Of a stretch of DNA of 64,000 nt, positions 1 to 7,253 are shown one piece after another; positions within the stretch are counted from its first letter, which is position 1; every line of letters begins with the position of its first letter. The DNA lies in NCBI RefSeq assembly GCF_900459175.1, contig NZ_UHFA01000002.1, positions 806,001-870,000 of the forward strand, in the 5' to 3' direction. The position numbers were made by a program, and so were the translations under genes. Source of the DNA: Streptococcus downei MFe28 (GTDB lineage: Bacteria > Bacillota > Bacilli > Lactobacillales > Streptococcaceae). The notes below the pieces were generated by a model. The model did not search any database and had not been told where the DNA came from. It saw only the letters and a program-made list of their open reading frames with translations.

Positions 1-62
1 GTCTGGGTTGGGATAAGACGCAAGACCTAGTCCACGAAATTTATGAAACATTAGGAAAATAA
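1..62 (+). CDS. DAHP synthase, C-terminal end (partial)
   Basis: The reading frame beginning at base 3 encodes 19 residues starting LGWDKTQDLVHEIYETLGK and stops with TAA at 60-62. This closely parallels the end of the next gene (CLGWDKTEKLIEEIYQTL). It is therefore the tail of a second class I 3-deoxy-D-arabino-heptulosonate 7-phosphate synthase gene, cut by the window edge. It lies one base before the next start codon, so the two paralogues are in tandem and co-transcribed. Confidence 0.85.
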   Translation, partial: LGWDKTQDLVHEIYETLGK

Positions 63-63
63 T

Positions 64-1122
64 ATGGGAATTCATCAAAAGAGCCAAAAGATTGATGTGG
101 CTCAGGTTAAACAACTGTCAAGGCTTGAAGGAGAAGCTTTAGCCAAAAAGGAAGCTCGCGATAAGGAGCTGGACGCTATCATTAAGGGAGAAGACCAACG
201 CCTGCTTTTGGTTATTGGGCCTTGTTCTTCAGATAATGAAGAAGCTGTTCTGGAATACGCTCGCCGGCTTTCTGCCCTCCAGGAAAAGGTCAAAGACCGT
301 GTCTTTATGGTCATGCGCGTTTACACAGCCAAACCAAGGACTAATGGGGATGGTTATAAGGGTCTGATTCATCAGCCCGACACCTCTAAGTTGCCTGATT
401 TAATTAATGGGATTGCGGCTGTTCGTAATCTCCACTATCGGGTCATTACCGAGACTGGCTTGACCACCGCTGATGAGATGCTCTATCCATCAAATCTGCC
501 CCTAGTTGATGATTTGGTATCCTACCATGCCATCGGGGCACGTTCGGTGGAAGATCAGGAGCACCGTTTTGTAGCTTCAGGGATTGATGTGCCAACAGGG
601 ATGAAGAATCCAACTTCTGGCAACCTCAACATCATGTTCAATGCCATCTACGCTGCCCAAAATCAGCAGAACTTCATCTATCATGATGCAGAAGTGGACA
701 CCGATGGTAATCCACTAGCCCATGCGATTTTGCGAGGGGCAACCAATGAGCATGGCGAAAACGAGCCTAATTTCTATTACGATATTTTGATTAAGGCCAT
801 TAAGAAATACCGGGACATGGGTCTAGAAAATCCTTTTATCCTGATTGATACCAATCATGATAATTCTGGGAAAAACTATCTGGACCAGATTCGGATTGTC
901 CGTCAGACCTTGATTAACCGTGACTGGAATGAGCAAATCAACCAGTACGTGCGTGGCTTTATGATTGAGTCCTACTTGGAAGATGGCCGTCAGGACAAGC
1001 CAGAGGTCTTTGGTAAATCTATCACAGACCCTTGCCTAGGCTGGGATAAGACCGAAAAATTGATTGAGGAAATCTACCAGACCTTAGGGAAAGATTCCTT
1101 TGAAGATTTTTTAAATAACTAA
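64..1122 (+). CDS. aroG: 3-deoxy-7-phosphoheptulonate synthase (class I)
   Basis: 352 aa. It condenses phosphoenolpyruvate and erythrose 4-phosphate into DAHP, the first step of the cytoplasmic shikimate pathway to aromatic amino acids. Family motifs are clear: LLLVIGPCSSDNEEAVLEYA near residue 55, MRVYTAKPRTNGDGYKGL near 85, GARSVEDQEHR near 155 and IDTNHDNSGK near 260. Length matches class I (AroF/G/H) enzymes. It follows the end of a paralogue by one base, so the organism has two tandem DAHP synthases, probably with different feedback sensitivity (inference). A hairpin terminator follows the stop. Confidence 0.95.
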   Translation: MGIHQKSQKIDVAQVKQLSRLEGEALAKKEARDKELDAIIKGEDQRLLLVIGPCSSDNEEAVLEYARRLSALQEKVKDRVFMVMRVYTAKPRTNGDGYKGLIHQPDTSKLPDLINGIAAVRNLHYRVITETGLTTADEMLYPSNLPLVDDLVSYHAIGARSVEDQEHRFVASGIDVPTGMKNPTSGNLNIMFNAIYAAQNQQNFIYHDAEVDTDGNPLAHAILRGATNEHGENEPNFYYDILIKAIKKYRDMGLENPFILIDTNHDNSGKNYLDQIRIVRQTLINRDWNEQINQYVRGFMIESYLEDGRQDKPEVFGKSITDPCLGWDKTEKLIEEIYQTLGKDSFEDFLNN

Positions 1123-1130
1123 GGAAGGGG

Positions 1131-1165
1131 AGTTAGGGACAAAAGTCCTTAACTTCTTAGTTTTT
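1131..1165 (+). terminator. Rho-independent terminator after aroG
   Basis: A 10-bp stem (1131-1140 with 1145-1154, AGTTAGGGAC/GTCCTTAACT, one G-U pair) with an AAAA loop, followed by a T-rich stretch ending TTTTT at 1161-1165. Confidence 0.8.
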
Positions 1166-1377
1166 CAAGCTTAGCCATTTTGACCCAGTAGCTTATTGAT
1201 CCAAGGGGCTGAGGTTCAGATGGTCTTAGGGATTAGGTATCTTTCCTAAATTTTGAGACCTTGGCTGGAAAAAAATTGTAGGTTAAAAGAGACAAGTGGC
1301 TTGAAAAATACTAGAATAGGGAAGAGCTTGCTAGTTTTTTATTAGCTGGAGCTGAATGCTTAGATAAGGGATTAAAA

Positions 1378-1731
1378 ATGATTATTGGGCACGGAATTGA
1401 TTTACAGGAGATTTCGAGAGTTGAGAAGGCTTATAAGCGCAATCCTGCTTTTGCCAAAAAGGTTTTGACCGATCTGGAATTTGGGCGTTTTGTGACCCTC
1501 AAGGGGCAGCGGCAGATGGAATATTTGGCCGGACGATGGTCGGCCAAGGAAGCCTTTGCCAAGGCCTGGGGGACTGGGATAGGCAAGCTCCGCTTTCATG
1601 ACATTGAGGTGGCTACCAATGAAAAAGGGGCTCCTATTATCACCAGCAAGGTCTTTTTGGGTAATACCTTTGTTTCTATTTCCCACAGTGGTGGATTTGT
1701 TCAGGCCAGTGTGATTTTGGAAGAGAATTAG
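1378..1731 (+). CDS. acpS: holo-[acyl-carrier-protein] synthase
   Basis: 117 aa, the usual AcpS length. It transfers 4'-phosphopantetheine from CoA to the serine of apo-acyl carrier protein, activating it for fatty acid synthesis. The N-terminus [11 protein letters not shown] carries the metal-binding Asp, and the second motif [19 protein letters not shown] (about residues 50-68) carries the catalytic Glu. The C-terminal VSISHS is also typical. It is followed 37 bp later by alr in the same direction, the standard streptococcal acpS-alr-recG order. Confidence 0.95.
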   Translation: MIIGHGIDLQEISRVEKAYKRNPAFAKKVLTDLEFGRFVTLKGQRQMEYLAGRWSAKEAFAKAWGTGIGKLRFHDIEVATNEKGAPIITSKVFLGNTFVSISHSGGFVQASVILEEN

Positions 1732-1768
1732 GGACTTTGTCTAGTACTGTTAAAAAAGAGGTTTTGAG

Positions 1769-2872
1769 ATGATTTCAAGTTTACATCGACCAACCTTAGC
1801 CAAGGTTGATTTGTCGGCTATTTCGAGTAATATTAAACAGATCCAAGATCACGTGCCTCAATCGGTTAAGACTTTTGCGGTCGTCAAGGCGAATGCTTAT
1901 GGGCATGGGGCAGTAGCTGTCGCTAGCCATACTCAAAGATTGGTGGATGGCTTTTGTGTCTCTAATATTGATGAGGGGATTGAATTGCGCCAGGCTGGCA
2001 TTAGAAAGCCTATTCTCGTTCTAGGTGTGGTTCTGCCGGGGGAAGTCCCTCTGGTTCGTGACTATCGCCTGACCCTGACTATTGCTAGCCTAGAGTGGTT
2101 GGAGCTTGCACAAGCAAAGCCGCTGGATTTGTCCAATCTTCTAGTCCATATTGCTGTTGACTCGGGCATGGGGCGTATTGGCGTGCGGAGCTTGGCTGAG
2201 GCCAATGACTTAATCGCTGGTCTTAGGCAGGCAGGCTGCCAGGTTAAGGGGATTTTTACCCATTTTGCTACGGCTGATGAGGCCGACGACAGGAAGTTTC
2301 AAGAGCAATTGGCCTTCTTTAAGGAGCTGGTAGCTGGTCTGGATTATTGTCCAGAACTCGTACATGCCAGCAATTCGGCCACTAGTCTTTGGCATAGTGA
2401 GGGAATCTTTAATGCCCTTCGGTTAGGCCTAGTCATCTATGGCCTCAATCCTAGTGGTCAAGAATTGTCCCTCCCCTACAAGATAAAACCAGCCTTAAGC
2501 TTGGAAACGGCCCTTGTCCATGTCAAGAAAGTTCCTGCGGGAGCTGACGTTGGCTATGGTGCCACCTATACCAGCAGTCAAGAAGAATGGATTGGTACCC
2601 TGCCTCTTGGTTATGCGGACGGTTGGACTAGGGATATGCAAGGCTTTGATGTCCTAGTTGCTGGCCAGCGCTGTCCTATCGTGGGGAGGGTTTCTATGGA
2701 CCAGATTACGATTAGACTACCCCAGAGCTATCCTTTGGGGACTAAGGTGACCCTGATTGGAAAAAATGGGGACCAGCTTATCTCGGCTACTGATGTAGCC
2801 CAACAGAGAGGGACCATTAATTATGAAGTTCTCTGCCTGCTTAGTGATCGTGTCCCAAGAGAATATAAATGA
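1769..2872 (+). CDS. alr: alanine racemase
   Basis: 367 aa PLP enzyme that interconverts L- and D-alanine, supplying D-Ala for peptidoglycan and teichoic acid D-alanylation. The PLP lysine lies in [11 protein letters not shown] (about residue 40). The second catalytic Tyr is in VGYGATYTS (about residue 265), and the C-terminal beta domain has [10 protein letters not shown]. Length and domain order are normal. It is probably co-transcribed with acpS. Downstream is a 400-bp intergenic space filled by repeats before recG. Confidence 0.96.
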   Translation: MISSLHRPTLAKVDLSAISSNIKQIQDHVPQSVKTFAVVKANAYGHGAVAVASHTQRLVDGFCVSNIDEGIELRQAGIRKPILVLGVVLPGEVPLVRDYRLTLTIASLEWLELAQAKPLDLSNLLVHIAVDSGMGRIGVRSLAEANDLIAGLRQAGCQVKGIFTHFATADEADDRKFQEQLAFFKELVAGLDYCPELVHASNSATSLWHSEGIFNALRLGLVIYGLNPSGQELSLPYKIKPALSLETALVHVKKVPAGADVGYGATYTSSQEEWIGTLPLGYADGWTRDMQGFDVLVAGQRCPIVGRVSMDQITIRLPQSYPLGTKVTLIGKNGDQLISATDVAQQRGTINYEVLCLLSDRVPREYK

Positions 2873-2965
2873 CGTTTAGACCCCAGACGAGAAATTTGTC
2901 TTGGGATTTTTGATTGGGAAAATACGAAGGAAATTGAGGCACGAAGGCTGTGGCATTGAAAATAC

Positions 2966-3051
2966 GCCTCTGCCCAAGCTAGTAAGGGAGGAAGACAAGT
3001 CACAGCTAGTGGTTAGCGATAGGAGTCAAGGCTTTAGCTTTTAGGCAACTG
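2966..3051 (+). repeat. about 87-bp dispersed repeat, copy 1
   Basis: This stretch, from GCCTCTGCC through AGTAAGGGAGGAAGACAAGT to TTTTAGGCAACTGA, recurs in inverted orientation at 25625-25712 with a few substitutions and short indels. It has no convincing reading frame. It directly abuts the BOX-like element starting at 3052. Confidence 0.75.
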
Positions 3052-3208
3052 ATACTCTTCAAAAATCAAAACTATCCATCGTTAACTCACTTTGCCGTAC
3101 CTGCTGAGGAAAGCGAAGCTTTCCCTATTTCCAACCTCAAAAGGTCTCCCAGACCTTTTGAGCTGCCTGATTTCGTTGCCTTGGCTATTTTTGATTTTTA
3201 TTGAGTAT
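3052..3208 (+). repeat. BOX-like repeat element, copy 1
   Basis: The left end ATACTCTTCAAAAATCAAAA and right end TTTGATTTTTATTGAGTAT are shared, inverted, with 40804-41054 and 49381-49484. The motif TTGCCGTAC near the left end and the ATACTCTTC start resemble boxA of the pneumococcal BOX element (known family). The interior holds a 12-bp-stem hairpin CTCAAAAGGTCT/AGACCTTTTGAG (about 3138-3164), also present in copy 2. Confidence 0.8.
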
Positions 3209-3254
3209 GACCGAAGACTCGAAATTGCTCCACTCGAAAGTCGGGAAGGGCATG

Positions 3255-3263
3255 TGTTATAAT
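3255..3263 (+). promoter_or_regulatory. extended -10 promoter of recG
   Basis: TGTTATAAT is a perfect extended -10 (TG at 3255-3256, TATAAT at 3258-3263). No good -35 is seen 17 bp upstream. The expected start site, about 7 bp downstream, coincides with the recG ATG at 3270, implying a leaderless mRNA. Confidence 0.7.
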
Positions 3264-3269
3264 AAAGTC

Positions 3270-5285
3270 ATGTTACTAGACCAAGAAATTGCGGTACTTA
3301 AGGGGTTTGGCCCCAAGTCTGCTGAGAAATTTACAAAATTGGGCCTCTATACGGTGGAAGATCTCTTGCTTTATTATCCTTTTCGCTATGAAGACTTCAA
3401 GGCACGGTCGGTTGCTGACCTGGTAGATGGAGAGAAGGCTGTCCTAACAGGGACTGTGGTGACCCCTGCCAATGTACAATACTATGGCTTTAAACGCAAT
3501 CGCTTATCCTTCAAAATTAAGCAAGGTGAGGCTGTCATTGCCGTCAGCTTTTTCAATCAGCCCTATCTAGCTGATAAAATTGAGCTGGGACAGGAAGTGG
3601 CCCTTTTTGGTAAGTGGGACGCCCTCAAATCGGCTCTGACAGGCATGAAGCTTTTAGCTCAGGTCCAAGATGATATGCAGCCCGTTTACCATGTGGCCCA
3701 AGGTATTTCTCAAAATGCTCTGATTAAGGCCATTAAGGCGGCTTTTGACAGCGGTGCCCTGAGTGAACTGGAGGAAAATCTTCCTCAAGCTTTGTTGGCG
3801 AAATACCGTCTTCTGGATCGGCAGACAGCGGTCAGAGCCATGCATTTTCCTAAGGATTTAGCCCAATATAAGCAGGCTCTCAGGCGGATAAAATTTGAAG
3901 AGCTCTTTTATTTCCAACTCAACCTGCAGGTTCTTAAGTCTCAAAATAAGTCTGAGACAAATGGACTGGCTATTCCATACAAGGAGCAGGCAGTAAAACA
4001 GGCCATCCAGCAGCTCCCCTTTAGCCTAACCTCTGCCCAGGAGCAAAGTCTGGGAGAAGTTCTAGCGGATATGAAGTCTGGTGCTCACATGAATCGACTC
4101 CTGCAGGGAGATGTTGGTTCTGGTAAGACAGTCATCGCTAGTCTAGCCATGTTTGCAGCTCATACAGCTGGTTTCCAATCAGCTTTGATGGTGCCGACAG
4201 AAATTCTAGCTCAGCAGCATTTTGAGAGCCTGATTAAGCTCTTTCCTGATCTTAATGTGGCTCTCCTGACGGTAGGGATGAGACCAGCAGTGAAGAAAGC
4301 CGCCTTGGCTGGGATTGCCGACGGCTCGGTAAATATGATCGTTGGAACCCACTCTTTGATTCAAGACGGGGTTTCCTATCACAAGCTGGGGCTGGTTATT
4401 ACCGATGAACAGCACCGTTTTGGGGTTAATCAACGGCGGGTATTTCGTGAAAAGGGGGACAATCCAGACGTCCTCATGATGACGGCTACACCCATTCCCA
4501 GAACCCTAGCCATCACGGCCTTTGGTGAGATGGATGTTTCTATCATTGACCAGTTGCCAGCTGGTCGTAAGCCTATCATTACGCGTTGGGTCAAGCATGA
4601 GCAATTGGAAACGGTTCTGACATGGTTGCAGGAGCGAATTTCCCAGGGGGCTCAAGCCTATGTGATTTCCCCCTTGATTGAAGAGTCAGAGAGTCTGGAT
4701 TTAAAAAATGCCCAAGATTTGCATCAAGAGCTGGTGGAATTTTTCGGCAATCAGGCCCAGGTCGCCCTCATGCACGGTCGTATGAAAAATGATGAGAAGG
4801 ACCAGATTATGCAGGACTTTAAGGATGGCCAGTCTCAGGTCTTGGTGTCAACAACCGTCATTGAAGTTGGCGTCAATGTTCCCAATAGTACGGCCATAAT
4901 TATTATGGATGCCGACCGCTTTGGTCTCAGCCAGCTCCATCAGCTACGCGGACGGGTTGGACGTGGCGACAAGCAGTCCTACTGTGTTCTGGTGGCCAAT
5001 CCTAAAAATGAGGTTGGCAAAAGGCGGATGCAGGCTATGTGCCAGACGACTGATGGCTTTGTCCTTGCCGAGGAAGACTTGAAAATGCGAGGTTCTGGTG
5101 AAATCTTTGGCACCCGCCAGTCGGGAATTCCAGAGTTTCAGGTAGCTGATATTGTTGAGGACTACAATATCCTAGAGGAAGCCAGAAAGGTGGCTAGCCA
5201 AATTGTCGCCCAGAAGAATTGGCAGACTGACCCTCGCTGGGCCCTGCTCCCAGCCAACCTCAAAGAGCAAGGGGAGTTTGATTAA
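3270..5285 (+). CDS. recG: ATP-dependent DNA helicase RecG
   Basis: 671 aa, the usual streptococcal length. It is a superfamily 2 helicase that remodels stalled forks and Holliday junctions. The N-terminal wedge/OB domain precedes Walker A GDVGSGKT (about residue 281) and the DEQH box (about 379), followed by MTATPIPRT and the C-terminal helicase motifs QLRGRVGRG. The start at MLLDQEIAVLKGFGPKSAEK fits the family. An upstream in-frame TTG at 3201 lies in the BOX-like repeat and before the promoter, so it is rejected. There is no Shine-Dalgarno before the ATG, consistent with a leaderless start. Confidence 0.96.
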   Translation: MLLDQEIAVLKGFGPKSAEKFTKLGLYTVEDLLLYYPFRYEDFKARSVADLVDGEKAVLTGTVVTPANVQYYGFKRNRLSFKIKQGEAVIAVSFFNQPYLADKIELGQEVALFGKWDALKSALTGMKLLAQVQDDMQPVYHVAQGISQNALIKAIKAAFDSGALSELEENLPQALLAKYRLLDRQTAVRAMHFPKDLAQYKQALRRIKFEELFYFQLNLQVLKSQNKSETNGLAIPYKEQAVKQAIQQLPFSLTSAQEQSLGEVLADMKSGAHMNRLLQGDVGSGKTVIASLAMFAAHTAGFQSALMVPTEILAQQHFESLIKLFPDLNVALLTVGMRPAVKKAALAGIADGSVNMIVGTHSLIQDGVSYHKLGLVITDEQHRFGVNQRRVFREKGDNPDVLMMTATPIPRTLAITAFGEMDVSIIDQLPAGRKPIITRWVKHEQLETVLTWLQERISQGAQAYVISPLIEESESLDLKNAQDLHQELVEFFGNQAQVALMHGRMKNDEKDQIMQDFKDGQSQVLVSTTVIEVGVNVPNSTAIIIMDADRFGLSQLHQLRGRVGRGDKQSYCVLVANPKNEVGKRRMQAMCQTTDGFVLAEEDLKMRGSGEIFGTRQSGIPEFQVADIVEDYNILEEARKVASQIVAQKNWQTDPRWALLPANLKEQGEFD

Positions 5286-5315
5286 AAAGAGGACTAGAGC
5301 CAAGTTATTGAACTC

Positions 5316-5357
5316 AAAAAGCCGAGTCTGGTGATTATAGTCCAGATTCGGCTTTTT
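5316..5357. terminator. bidirectional terminator between recG and the CMD gene
   Basis: A 16-bp stem (5316-5331 with 5342-5357, AAAAAGCCGAGTCTGG with one wobble) is flanked by A and T runs. It serves both convergent genes. Confidence 0.9.
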
Positions 5358-5363
5358 AACGAT

Positions 5364-5726
5364 TTAAGCTAATACTTCCTGGATAACCTTGGCGGCATTG
5401 AGGACTCTGGCGATACCACAGTAGTTGATGTCTTGAAGCAAAATTTCAACCAATTCTTCCTTGGTAACGCTAGCTGATAAGGCCGCCTGGGTGTGCATCC
5501 GGAGCTGCTCTTCACAACCTCCCATAGCCAGCAGGGTTGAGACGGCAATCAGTTCTCGTATTCTTAGGGGTAGCCCCTCTCTTTTGTAGATATCTCCAAA
5601 CATTTCGATAACCATTTTGGAAAGGTCGGGAGAGATTTGATCCAAATTTTCCTTGGTCGCTTGTCCCAATTCTCCATCAATTTCATTGAATTTTTCTAAA
5701 CCGATGTCAAAGCGTGATTGTGTCAT
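5364..5726 (-). CDS. carboxymuconolactone decarboxylase-like protein
   Basis: 120 aa, one AhpD/CMD-like domain. The motif GGCEEQLRMHTQAAL (about residues 68-82) matches the ExxxxxH helix of the 4-carboxymuconolactone decarboxylase type. The paired CxxC cysteines of AhpD peroxidases are absent, so a thiol peroxidase role is not indicated. Substrate is unknown. It is transcribed divergently from a MerR regulator from a promoter with the MerR-type 19-bp spacer, so an inducer-responsive role (aldehyde, electrophile or redox stress) is inferred. Confidence 0.8.
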   Translation of the reverse strand: MTQSRFDIGLEKFNEIDGELGQATKENLDQISPDLSKMVIEMFGDIYKREGLPLRIRELIAVSTLLAMGGCEEQLRMHTQAALSASVTKEELVEILLQDINYCGIARVLNAAKVIQEVLA

Positions 5727-5774
5727 AAGATTTCTCTTTTCATTTTTTATTTCACAAATTCATGTGATATACTG

Positions 5775-5806
5775 ATTGTAAAACTTGAAGTAAGGTTTAA
5801 GTCAAG
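5775..5806 (-). promoter_or_regulatory. MerR-type promoter and operator for the CMD gene
   Basis: On the minus strand, -35 TTGACT (5800-5805) and -10 TACAAT (5775-5780) are separated by exactly 19 bp. The imperfect palindrome CTTGAnnTAA-GGT-TTAnnTCAAG (5784-5806) covers the -35 and most of the spacer. This is the established layout of MerR-activated promoters. A plus-strand extended -10 (TGATATACT, 5765-5773) could serve merR, with the operator just downstream of its start. Confidence 0.8.
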
Positions 5807-5812
5807 AGGAAA

Positions 5813-6160
5813 ATGAGAATTAGTGAATTTGCCCAAAAAACAGGGATTAAAGAAAGTACCTTGAGGTACTACGAAAAACAAGGCTTTCTGCAGGTGCAAC
5901 GCCGAAACGGTATTCGGGAGTTTTCAGATAAAGATTTGGAATTTGCTGCCTTTATCAAGCGTCTAAAAGCTATGGGGATGCCTCTGTTGCAAATCAAACG
6001 CTACGCTGATTTGCGTTATCAGGGATCAGAAACTGTTCAAGAACGTTTTGAAATTTTACAAGAACATCAGCTCTTTCTTCAGTCAAAAATTGCTGACTAT
6101 CAGACTTATCTGGAAAATTTAGAAGATAAAATGGCTATTTATCGTAGTATGATGAAATAA
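5813..6160 (+). CDS. MerR family transcriptional regulator
   Basis: 115 aa. The N-terminal winged HTH has the family hallmark MRISEFAQKTGIKESTLRYYEKQG, followed by the wing and a C-terminal dimerising coiled coil (about residues 78-112). No conserved cysteine cluster for metal binding is seen, so it belongs with small non-metal MerR regulators (NmlR/AdhR-like, inference). The start is preceded by AAGAGGA. It reads away from the CMD gene and probably controls it through the palindrome at 5784-5806 while repressing itself. Confidence 0.88.
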   Translation: MRISEFAQKTGIKESTLRYYEKQGFLQVQRRNGIREFSDKDLEFAAFIKRLKAMGMPLLQIKRYADLRYQGSETVQERFEILQEHQLFLQSKIADYQTYLENLEDKMAIYRSMMK

Positions 6161-6220
6161 AAGAATGAGGCAGGCCAAGATGACTGAATAGAAATCATGT
6201 TGGTCTGTCTCACTCTTTTT
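6160..6220. terminator. bidirectional terminator between merR and asparaginase
   Basis: A long imperfect stem (about 6160-6178 with 6200-6218, with G-U pairs and one mismatch) ends in TTTTTT. It sits in the 62-bp convergent gap. Confidence 0.8.
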
Positions 6221-6222
6221 TA

Positions 6223-7188
6223 CTATCCTTCAATATATGCTTTCAATTGCGTTCCCCTCAATCCGGCACTGAGGGCGATGAGGAGCTTGAGTCTGGCTTT
6301 CTGACTGTTGAGCTCCTTGACAAACATAACGCCTGCTTCCTGTAATTTTACACCGCCGCCAGAGTAGGCATAAACAGGTTCAGCAATTCCGTTGAAACAG
6401 CGAGAGACTAGGACGACAGGAATTCCATGGTCCATCAGCCATTCCAGTTCACTAGCAGCTTCAGGTGGGAGATTGCCAGCACCGAGAGCTTCAATAACCA
6501 CACCATCAATCTTGTCGGGGTCCAAGAGGCTGATAATACCCTCACCGACTCCCATCCCAGCATAAGCCTTTATGATAGGAACAGTTCCGGTGATGGTCTC
6601 TAGGTCGAATCGGATTCGAGGTTCAGCCGTTTTGAAAAAAAGGATATCGTGTTTCATAATGATACCAAGGGGACCGTGAGTTGGTGTATTAAAGGTAGCC
6701 ACATTGGTGGTGTGGGTTTTGGTTACATACTTGGCTGCGTGGATTTCATCATTCATGACCACCAGTACACCCTTGTCAGCTGCCTTATCGTGACTCGCTA
6801 CCCGAATGGCAGACAGGTAGTTATAGATGCCATCGCTTCCCAGTTCATTGGAAGAGCGCATGGCACCCGTTAGAACAATGGGAATTTCAGGTACTGCCAT
6901 AGTGTCTAAGAAATAGGCTGTCTCCTCCAGTGTATCAGTCCCATGGGTAATCACTACTCCATCAAACTGTCCTGCACAACTCCTAATCTTATGGTAAAGA
7001 GCCAACATATGGTAGGGAGTCATGTGGGGACTGGGAATGTTGAGCAAATCAACCGCAGCCAAATCAATATTGGATAAGTCCAATCCAACATGGTTCATGG
7101 GGTTGTCTTCACTTGGGTTCACATGACCCGAATCATCGGCTTGCATGGAAATCGTGCCTCCAGTGTGGAGAACTAGGATTTTTTTCAT
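6223..7188 (-). CDS. L-asparaginase (type I-like)
   Basis: 321 aa. It hydrolyses asparagine to aspartate and ammonia. Catalytic motifs are HTGGTISM at the N-terminus (Thr about 12) and VVITHGTDTLEETAYF (about residues 78-93). No signal peptide, so a cytoplasmic enzyme is likely. It is convergent with merR and divergent from the HAD gene. A minus-strand extended -10 (TGTTAAAAT) lies near 7224-7232. The asparaginase/Cof-HAD pair near recG is conserved in streptococci (recall, not checked). Confidence 0.92.
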   Translation of the reverse strand: MKKILVLHTGGTISMQADDSGHVNPSEDNPMNHVGLDLSNIDLAAVDLLNIPSPHMTPYHMLALYHKIRSCAGQFDGVVITHGTDTLEETAYFLDTMAVPEIPIVLTGAMRSSNELGSDGIYNYLSAIRVASHDKAADKGVLVVMNDEIHAAKYVTKTHTTNVATFNTPTHGPLGIIMKHDILFFKTAEPRIRFDLETITGTVPIIKAYAGMGVGEGIISLLDPDKIDGVVIEALGAGNLPPEAASELEWLMDHGIPVVLVSRCFNGIAEPVYAYSGGGVKLQEAGVMFVKELNSQKARLKLLIALSAGLRGTQLKAYIEG

Positions 7189-7253
7189 CGTGCTTTCTTC
7201 TTTCTGAAATTGTGCTATAATTTATTTTAACATAAAAAGACTAGGGAGGAGCC

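Noticed and set aside
3201..3269. Longer N-terminus for RecG starting at TTG 3201
   Set aside because: It begins inside the BOX-like repeat and lies upstream of the promoter; the RecG family starts at the ATG 3270.
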